Shown here in pieces: positions 59,222 through 64,000 of a stretch of 64,000 nucleotides of DNA (the stretch's first letter is position 1; every line of letters begins with the position of its first letter). Source of the stretch: CANLDA01 sp964021645 (lineage in GTDB: Bacteria > Pseudomonadota > Alphaproteobacteria > Rhodobacterales > Rhodobacteraceae); the NCBI GenBank assembly GCA_964021645.1, contig CAXIAD010000002.1, positions 38,400 to 102,399 on the forward strand. Direction: 5' to 3'. The translations under genes were made by a program, and so were the position numbers. The notes beneath the pieces are model-generated. The model had not been told where the DNA came from. It searched no databases and was given only the letters and a program-made list of their open reading frames with translations.

Positions 59222-59782
59222 TTAGTTGCTGACGCTATATTCAAGATATTTCACATCCCGAGCAGAGCAAATACTACCGGATTTGGTGTGATTGCTAAGA
59301 TGCAGATTCATGGTTTTTTTCTGCACCTTTTGGCCGGGAATGGCGTAATCGGACGGGTCAAGCTGCTCCTCCGGCGATTTGGTCAGGTTAATGGAAATTT
59401 TGCCGATGCCAATGCCCTCTTCGGGGGGGTGATACAGCGGAAACGTGTCGCGCCCACCAAAGCAATACTGCTTACCCGCCTCAACGAGTGCGTGGGTTTC
59501 GCCGTCCGGATGTGTCAGAACATTGGGGTAAAGCTGTTCAAAATCGCCCTGTTTAGGCGCATCAAACACCGAGATATAACCGCCCGCAGAGGTCGTGAAA
59601 CACAGCACCAACAGCTCGTTCACGCGGAACCTTGCTTTGGATGTGGTTTCGCCGCGCTCATATTCATCAAAACCTGTCATAAAGGCATCAATGCACGCGG
59701 CCTGCGCTGTGCCGCCGATGGCAAGGCTGGTCGATAAAGTAAGCGCCAACAGGCGTTGAAAAGATTTTGGTACTAATGGCAT
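59222..59782 (-). CDS. Exported DUF4384-like protein
   Basis: A protein of about 186 residues; ATG 59782 follows AGGAGC, whereas the open frame extends 11 codons further. A Sec signal ends near TAQAA. The mature domain has the DUF4384 pattern: RVNELLVLCFTTSAGGYISVF, then QLYPNVLTHPDGE, then ETHALVEAGKQYCFGG. DUF4384 is often found with OmpA or caspase-like proteins and its function is unknown. A second DUF4384-like gene lies at 60988. Confidence 0.7.
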   Translation of the reverse strand: MPLVPKSFQRLLALTLSTSLAIGGTAQAACIDAFMTGFDEYERGETTSKARFRVNELLVLCFTTSAGGYISVFDAPKQGDFEQLYPNVLTHPDGETHALVEAGKQYCFGGRDTFPLYHPPEEGIGIGKISINLTKSPEEQLDPSDYAIPGQKVQKKTMNLHLSNHTKSGSICSARDVKYLEYSVSN

Positions 59783-59838
59783 TTGATAAAGCTCCTGTTC
59801 ACACGATCCGCCCACGATCCTATTGGGCCGGTTGCGCC

Positions 59839-60366
59839 TTAATTGCTGGGCGAAATGCGTAGGTCTGTGGTGCCCGTCGGGCGTTGTGTCAGTGTTGATT
59901 GGCCCGAAAAGGCATGCCCGGACGTCGCGTTCAACGTGGCGCTAAGGGTGGCGGGGTATGTCATGCCGGCAGGCAATCGCAGCGTGACCATATAGGGAGG
60001 TCCGGCGCTGGTTAGCGTATTCACAACAATGGGTTTGCTAGAGGCAGGCCCAACAACGCTGACTTGCAATTTTGAGCCGGCGGGCAAGGCGATGCGTTCC
60101 AAGAATGAAACCGAGACCTGCATTTCGATGCTATCGCTCATTGGCATAACAGAGCGCGTAAGGGAGGCCGATTTGACGGGTGGTTTGACGGTCGGCGTTT
60201 TAACTGCTGGCTTGGGGGTCGTCGCAACGGAGGGCTCCGCCGCCTTGGGCATCTGGGTGTGCGGCATGAGATCGGCACAGCCCTGCACCAGCAATGCGCA
60301 GGAAATAACAAGCGCGCCTTTTGCGGCAAAACGGGGTCTAATCAAAAAACGAAAGGCATCAAACAT
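59839..60366 (-). CDS. YbaY-like outer-membrane lipoprotein candidate
   Basis: A 175-residue lipoprotein with lipobox LLVQGC (Cys at about residue 29). A Pro/Lys/Thr-rich linker (about 40-66) leads to a beta-sandwich that resembles YbaY-type domains (VSVSFLERIALPAGSKLQVSVVG, PPYMVTLRLPAGM). The linker would let the domain reach from the outer membrane. It lies 5 bp after the OmpA-domain gene on the same strand. Confidence 0.7.
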   Translation of the reverse strand: MFDAFRFLIRPRFAAKGALVISCALLVQGCADLMPHTQMPKAAEPSVATTPKPAVKTPTVKPPVKSASLTRSVMPMSDSIEMQVSVSFLERIALPAGSKLQVSVVGPASSKPIVVNTLTSAGPPYMVTLRLPAGMTYPATLSATLNATSGHAFSGQSTLTQRPTGTTDLRISPSN

Positions 60367-60371
60367 AGCAA

Positions 60372-60959
60372 TTACTCCGAAGATACTGGTGTTATTTCGA
60401 CCCGGCGATTTAGGTCGGCATTAGGGACGTTTGGATCAAGCAAGCGGGTTTCGCCAAAACTGCGTATCTTGACCGCCAAAGGGATATCGAGCCCTCCTAA
60501 TAAATGTACTGCCGCGGCCTGTGCCCGATCTTTGCCTAGTTTTTGATTGGCGGCAAGGGAGCCGACAGCATCGGTGTGCCCGTCAATGAAATAGGCCGAT
60601 TTGCTCAGGGCGGTATCCCCGGCAATCACCTGCGCGACCGTGTTCAACAAGGCCTGAGACTCTGCGGTCAAGGCCGCGCTGCCAAATTCAAAGGTGATGG
60701 CAAAGCTAACCGCCTGAATATCCGGATCAGTTTCAACAATGGAAATCGCACGGGTGAGAGAGTTGCTTTGGCTGCGGGATAAGGCGCAGTGGATTTGCGC
60801 CGCCGTCGCGTCAGACGATAGAACCGCAGGCAAGGTATCACAGGTGGTTTTCGCCTGTGCGTGCAGGGGGCCGCCCAGCAGCAATGCCACTGTTGTTACG
60901 GCGGCAAGCACTGCCTTTATCACAAGGGTCCAACCCTGTTTGGAATGATTAGCGTACAT
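60372..60959 (-). CDS. Exported OmpA-domain protein
   Basis: A protein of about 195 residues. The ATG at 60959 is used; the open frame goes 13 codons further upstream. A Sec signal (LVIKAVLAAVTTVALLLGG) precedes a short domain, and the C-terminal half is an OmpA peptidoglycan-binding domain: FEFGSAALTAESQALLN, FIDGHTDAVGS, RAQAAAVHLL and NRRVEITP. It should be attached to peptidoglycan. It overlaps neither neighbour and sits between the DUF4384-like and YbaY-like genes. Confidence 0.82.
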   Translation of the reverse strand: MYANHSKQGWTLVIKAVLAAVTTVALLLGGPLHAQAKTTCDTLPAVLSSDATAAQIHCALSRSQSNSLTRAISIVETDPDIQAVSFAITFEFGSAALTAESQALLNTVAQVIAGDTALSKSAYFIDGHTDAVGSLAANQKLGKDRAQAAAVHLLGGLDIPLAVKIRSFGETRLLDPNVPNADLNRRVEITPVSSE

Positions 60960-60987
60960 CACATTATTCCTTTCGCCCCATATTGGA

Positions 60988-61587
60988 TTACTTGGCAATC
61001 ACATATTGAAGCGTGGTTTCGCGGATTTCTGCCTTGCCTGAGGTGTCAAAAAAATCACTCAGCGCCTTGGTGGTATTTGCCGCCGGTTGAACAGCGCGCG
61101 GGAAGGCAGATTTTTTGTCAAACAGGGTGCCCATCAGCGTCTCAAATGCGGTGACGTCGCCCTTGATCGCGATGAATTTCACGACCTCTGTGCCGCCATC
61201 ACCGCTTACCTGAAATTCGTATTTCGCATCTTTGGCGGGCAAGGTGAGGCTATCAGCCGTTTGGGGCGCTTGCGGGGTATCGGCGGTGGCGAATTTATTG
61301 GGGTAGATCATCTGGATCACGCCTTCTGAATCCATATTCAACACGTAAAGTGTCGCGCCTTCGACGCCCTCAACCTCAAACGCGATTTTGTCGCCTGTAC
61401 GCAGCACACCCTTGGCGGCACTTGCCTCGTCTGTGACCTCAATCGGTTTGATTGTCGCGGTTAGGGGATCGTCGATAATCTCTACTGCGGTCAATGCGCG
61501 AAAATTGTCAAAGTTTGAATCGGCATATGCCAGCGGGGCAGCAGCGATCATCAATGCAGCGGTGGTTAATCTAATGGCCCTATACAT
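60988..61587 (-). CDS. Exported DUF4384-like protein
   Basis: A 199-residue protein with a Sec signal ending near LAYA. The DUF4384 pattern is clear: LRTGDKIAFEVEGVEGATLYVLNMD, then VIQMIYPNKFAT, then YEFQVSGDGGTEVVKFIAIKG. AAGGAT lies just before the ATG. It is the first gene of the minus-strand run of exported proteins, with the divergent promoter region at 61588-61735. Confidence 0.78.
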   Translation of the reverse strand: MYRAIRLTTAALMIAAAPLAYADSNFDNFRALTAVEIIDDPLTATIKPIEVTDEASAAKGVLRTGDKIAFEVEGVEGATLYVLNMDSEGVIQMIYPNKFATADTPQAPQTADSLTLPAKDAKYEFQVSGDGGTEVVKFIAIKGDVTAFETLMGTLFDKKSAFPRAVQPAANTTKALSDFFDTSGKAEIRETTLQYVIAK

Positions 61588-61735
61588 TGTCTATCCTTTT
61601 CGTTGAACTTGCTTTGTGTTTGCATCCCCAATATGACCCCTTGGAACAGCTCGCTCAACCCGGGTGGGTCAAACTGTTTTTAGGTAGCCCTACTAATTAT
61701 GAGTAAGCAATAATAACAGCGTTCTGGATAACGAT

Positions 61736-62320
61736 ATGCAGCAAATTCACATTCAAACTCTGGAGAGTTTGCGCCGAGCTAAGACAGAATTCCACAATAA
61801 ACTTTGTCAAAACTCGAAAAACTCTGACCCTTTACAGCTTCAGAAGCTGCGAAGTGAGAATGTTTTTGCCCTGACAGAGTTCCTGTTTCTGTTGCAAAAC
61901 TTTGCGCTGACAAGTGATGCGCAGCGGTTGGAAACCTATATAAAAGCGCATAATCAACAGTTGCAGGACCTGATCAACACACCTGAACAGCGCGTTTTGA
62001 TGGGTCTTGAGGTGCCCAGATTGAAACGCGGATTGTTCAGCGCTGTGCAGATTCACAAGGCAAAGGCCAACCTCTCCCTACCAACACCCGGCCTGGATCA
62101 AGCAGACATGCAGCGGCTGACAATCATGCTGTTTTCGCCTGAAACAGGGCGGCGCGTGCTTGAAAGCCTAGAGGCCGGGGGGTTTATCACGCGCACCGAA
62201 ACCCCCTATCAATCAAAAATAATTCAATCAAACGGGATCGCCGAAGGGTATTTTGCCCAGTATCTTGATGATGTGCGTGCGCAGATTGCCCCAACCGGAT
62301 CACCCCAAGGAGACACGTGA
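61736..62320 (+). CDS. Hypothetical cytoplasmic protein
   Basis: A 194-residue protein with no signal peptide or membrane segment. It is predicted to be largely helical (Gln/Leu-rich: RAKTEFHNKLCQNSKNS, LQKLRSENVFALTEFLFLLQ). The C-terminal part has LTIMLFSPETGRRVLESLEAGGFI. I do not recognise a family. It is divergent from the DUF4384-like gene across 148 bp and overlaps the next small gene by one base. Confidence 0.6.
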   Translation: MQQIHIQTLESLRRAKTEFHNKLCQNSKNSDPLQLQKLRSENVFALTEFLFLLQNFALTSDAQRLETYIKAHNQQLQDLINTPEQRVLMGLEVPRLKRGLFSAVQIHKAKANLSLPTPGLDQADMQRLTIMLFSPETGRRVLESLEAGGFITRTETPYQSKIIQSNGIAEGYFAQYLDDVRAQIAPTGSPQGDT

Positions 62321-62667
62321 TGAAATATTTTTTGCAAACCTGCGCAGCGGCCATTTTTGCCGCATCAACAGCCAACGCCTGCATCGTAACACACCCCGAA
62401 TTGCAAAAAGCAGTGCGTCAGGTTTTGGTCACAGCAGAGAACCCGCAAATCAGCGGATGGGCCGGGTATTTGAACGACGGGTTTTATGCAGAAATGGCCT
62501 GTAGGTTGTCGCCTAAATTGTCCGCCTCAGATGTCTATGAATTACAAGGCAGCCCGGAGATTTTGGTCGAGAAAGCCGCGCAAATGGTGCTGTTGCGCAA
62601 TCAATCGGATGCCCTGATGTTGATCCTGTCCGCCATGCAAAGCACGCGGCCCATTATCAAGGACTGA
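62320..62667 (+). CDS. Small exported hypothetical protein
   Basis: A protein of about 115 residues. ATG 62320 follows AAGGAG; the preceding GTG at 62317 is less likely. A short signal (MKYFLQTCAAAIFAASTANA) ends near residue 20. The mature part is helical with two cysteines (NACIVTH, MACRLSP). I recognise no family. It is coupled to the previous gene and convergent with the metzincin-like gene. Confidence 0.6.
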   Translation: MKYFLQTCAAAIFAASTANACIVTHPELQKAVRQVLVTAENPQISGWAGYLNDGFYAEMACRLSPKLSASDVYELQGSPEILVEKAAQMVLLRNQSDALMLILSAMQSTRPIIKD

Positions 62668-63367
62668 CCGTCGAATTCCCATGCAGTTTACTGCGCGCAA
62701 ACCTTGTGCGCGCAGGATAGGGCCAGCCATTTGCGCGGCAGCCCCGAAGCGATTTGGTTTGCTGCATCATGACCGGAGCCTGCGCACCAGATTTCGGACA
62801 GTTCCGATGCCATTTGCCCAGAAAATGCCCGACCTCATGATTGATGAGATAAGCGCGATATTCACCCAATCCCGCCTGCCAATGCGCGATCCCCTCGTTC
62901 CAGCGCAAAACATTTAGGATGACGCGATTCCCCGACCTACAGGACAAATATCCAAGGGTTTGCAGCGGCAGACACATTTGATCCACATCGCGCGGGGTGG
63001 CTATGACGATTTGGAGATCAACGCGCCCCGTTTTAACGGGGTGAAAATAGCGGTGCCCTTGCTCAGCCCATCCACGGTCATCACCCAAGATATCATGGAT
63101 TTCGCCTGCCACTTTCGTCATATCCAGCCCCGTATTTGGGCCCAAAACAACGCGGTAGGTGATCATTTTCTTCGGCAGACTACGACGAAGCGACTTTTGA
63201 GCGGAACCGAGCCACACATGCGATTGATCTAGGGCATTTTCGCCCCACCCAACCACACGTCGTGCCCCGAATTCAAATGGCTCAGCACTTCGCATCAACG
63301 GATGAGAAAGCGGATTCGGCAAAGCCAATCCAATGGCCAATATGGCGACCATCATACTAAAAATCAT
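62657..63367 (-). CDS. Metzincin-like protein (DUF3152-type)
   Basis: A protein of about 236 residues if translation starts at ATG 63367 (MIFSMMVAILAIGLALP); the frame is open further upstream without coding features. This start gives an N-terminal signal or anchor. The metzincin zinc motif HEVGHFLGKWH (about 177-187) is exact, and a following MMQQ may be the Met-turn. Upstream, TYRVVLGPNTGLDMTKVAGEIHDIL and FHPVKTGRVDLQIVIATP resemble DUF3152, a family better known in Actinobacteria. It probably is a secreted or membrane-bound metalloprotease. Confidence 0.7.
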   Translation of the reverse strand: MIFSMMVAILAIGLALPNPLSHPLMRSAEPFEFGARRVVGWGENALDQSHVWLGSAQKSLRRSLPKKMITYRVVLGPNTGLDMTKVAGEIHDILGDDRGWAEQGHRYFHPVKTGRVDLQIVIATPRDVDQMCLPLQTLGYLSCRSGNRVILNVLRWNEGIAHWQAGLGEYRAYLINHEVGHFLGKWHRNCPKSGAQAPVMMQQTKSLRGCRANGWPYPARTRFARSKLHGNSTVSP

Positions 63368-63538
63368 ATGTCCCCCAAGGACGAAAAATGCAGCAATATG
63401 GGGGTAGAATGCATGAAATTCCGCGTAAAACAAATGAAATACGCGAGTTTTGGGAAAATGCCGATATACAGGGTGATCTTCGCGGTGCCGAAAATTGGGC
63501 AGGCCCATTAGGTTTTTAAGGCTGCAAAGATAAGCGTA

Positions 63539-63565
63539 TTGGTGGCAGGCATTACCTGCCACCAA
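63539..63565 (-). terminator. Terminator of the peroxiredoxin gene
   Basis: Perfect 11-bp stem, TTGGTGGCAGG (63539-63549) with CCTGCCACCAA (63555-63565), with a 5-base loop, 12 bp after the peroxiredoxin stop. The downstream minus strand is only mildly T-rich. Confidence 0.6.
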
Positions 63566-63576
63566 CCAAGCAGATT

Positions 63577-64000
63577 TTACTTAGGTGCTTTGGTTTTACG
63601 CAGGTACGGGAAAATTGTTTCAAATTCGCCGAACTTGGCTGTCGCGTCTTCATTGCTGACAGTTGGAGGAATAATCACATCCTCACCCGGCACCCAATTC
63701 GCAGGAGTCGCAACGCCCTTGCCAGACATTTGCAACCCATCAAGCGCACGCAGGATTTCTGCAAAGTTCCGCCCAACGGACATTGGGTAAGTCATTGACA
63801 GCTTTAACTGTTTGTCAGGACCAACGATAAAGACGGAACGCACAGTCGCACTGTGAGCTGGCGTGCGCCCGTCGGGCATATAGGCCTCTGCGGGCAGCAT
63901 GTCGAACTGTTTGGAAACGGCCAAATCCTCATCCGCGATGATCGGAAAGCCTGCTGGTGCGCCGGCGTAGGATTCGATGTCGGCTTTCCATTTTTTGTGC
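63577..64000 (-). CDS. 1-Cys peroxiredoxin (Prx6 type), C-terminal part
   Basis: The frame runs off the window end, so the start and the peroxidatic cysteine are not visible. The 140 residues seen match Prx6-type peroxiredoxins. They include HKKWKADIESY, FPIIADEDLAVS and LSMTYPMSVGRNFAEILRALDGLQ, and then the C-terminal arm GVATPANWVPGEDVIIPPTVS. The enzyme reduces hydroperoxides. The 1-Cys class is inferred from the long C-terminal arm. Confidence 0.9.
   Translation of the reverse strand, partial: HKKWKADIESYAGAPAGFPIIADEDLAVSKQFDMLPAEAYMPDGRTPAHSATVRSVFIVGPDKQLKLSMTYPMSVGRNFAEILRALDGLQMSGKGVATPANWVPGEDVIIPPTVSNEDATAKFGEFETIFPYLRKTKAPK

Overview
The window looks like chromosomal DNA of a marine Rhodobacterales (Roseobacter-group) alphaproteobacterium. 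This is inferred from moderately high GC, gene families (aerobic phenylacetate pathway, several ABC importers for N-containing solutes, SthA-type transhydrogenase, DUF6478-like protein, accD-folC pair) and gene order, not from any search. I saw no rRNA, tRNA, CRISPR array, integrase, transposase or phage module.

Layout. 1-2067: end of a phenylacetyl-CoA epoxidase operon (paaC partial, paaD, paaE). 2186-9207: an exported Asp-nucleophile hydrolase with an FMN-binding protein next to a TetR gene preceded by three GTAC-N6-GTA sites, then a Rieske oxygenase, a second TetR, a nitronate monooxygenase-like protein and an acyl-CoA synthetase. 9550-14354: a PhnDCE-type ABC importer led by a large di-haem peroxidase and divergent from a DtxR/MntR-type regulator, with a palindrome at the shared promoter. 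14645-24153: aminotransferase, BtpA-like TIM barrel, phosphoribosyltransferase, LysR, polyamine-type ABC importer, polysaccharide deacetylase-like enzyme and cytosine-deaminase-like enzyme: probably one nitrogen-compound uptake and catabolism region. 24248-26696: an orphan ParB-like protein and an FAD amine oxidase. A 17-bp palindrome (GGTTTCGC-N-GCGAAACC) occurs four times between 17.6 and 25.2 kb, twice at the ParB-like gene.

26924-34075: ArsC/Spx-like protein, acetylornithine deacetylase-like peptidase, LysR, and a hydrolase followed by a ProXVW betaine-type importer. 34354-40784: a cyanophycin locus with cyanophycinase, cyanophycin synthetase, a second Mur-ligase protein without an ATP-grasp domain, and a convergent isoaspartyl peptidase. 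41108-49000: formaldehyde detoxification hydrolase, SthA, and small housekeeping and metabolic genes including zapE and an MFS transporter with two perfect GTTTTGTACAAAAC palindromes between them. 48990-53760: a protein with three Rid domains, then CPBP protease, accD and folC on the minus strand.

53911-63367: mostly genes of unknown function. The core (56038-61587, minus strand) is a run of small exported proteins: an M14-like metallocarboxypeptidase candidate, a cysteine-rich protein, an HExxH protein, a trypsin-like protease, two DUF4384-like proteins, a YbaY-like lipoprotein and an OmpA-domain protein. Two plus-strand unknowns and a metzincin-like HExxHxxGxxH protein follow. It looks like an uncharacterised periplasmic or surface proteolytic system. 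The window ends in a 1-Cys peroxiredoxin (partial).

The best candidates for something undescribed are the cyanophycin locus with its ATP-grasp-less partner, the secreted protease/OmpA/DUF4384 locus, the peroxidase-ABC-MntR-like unit, and the palindrome family associated with the orphan ParB.
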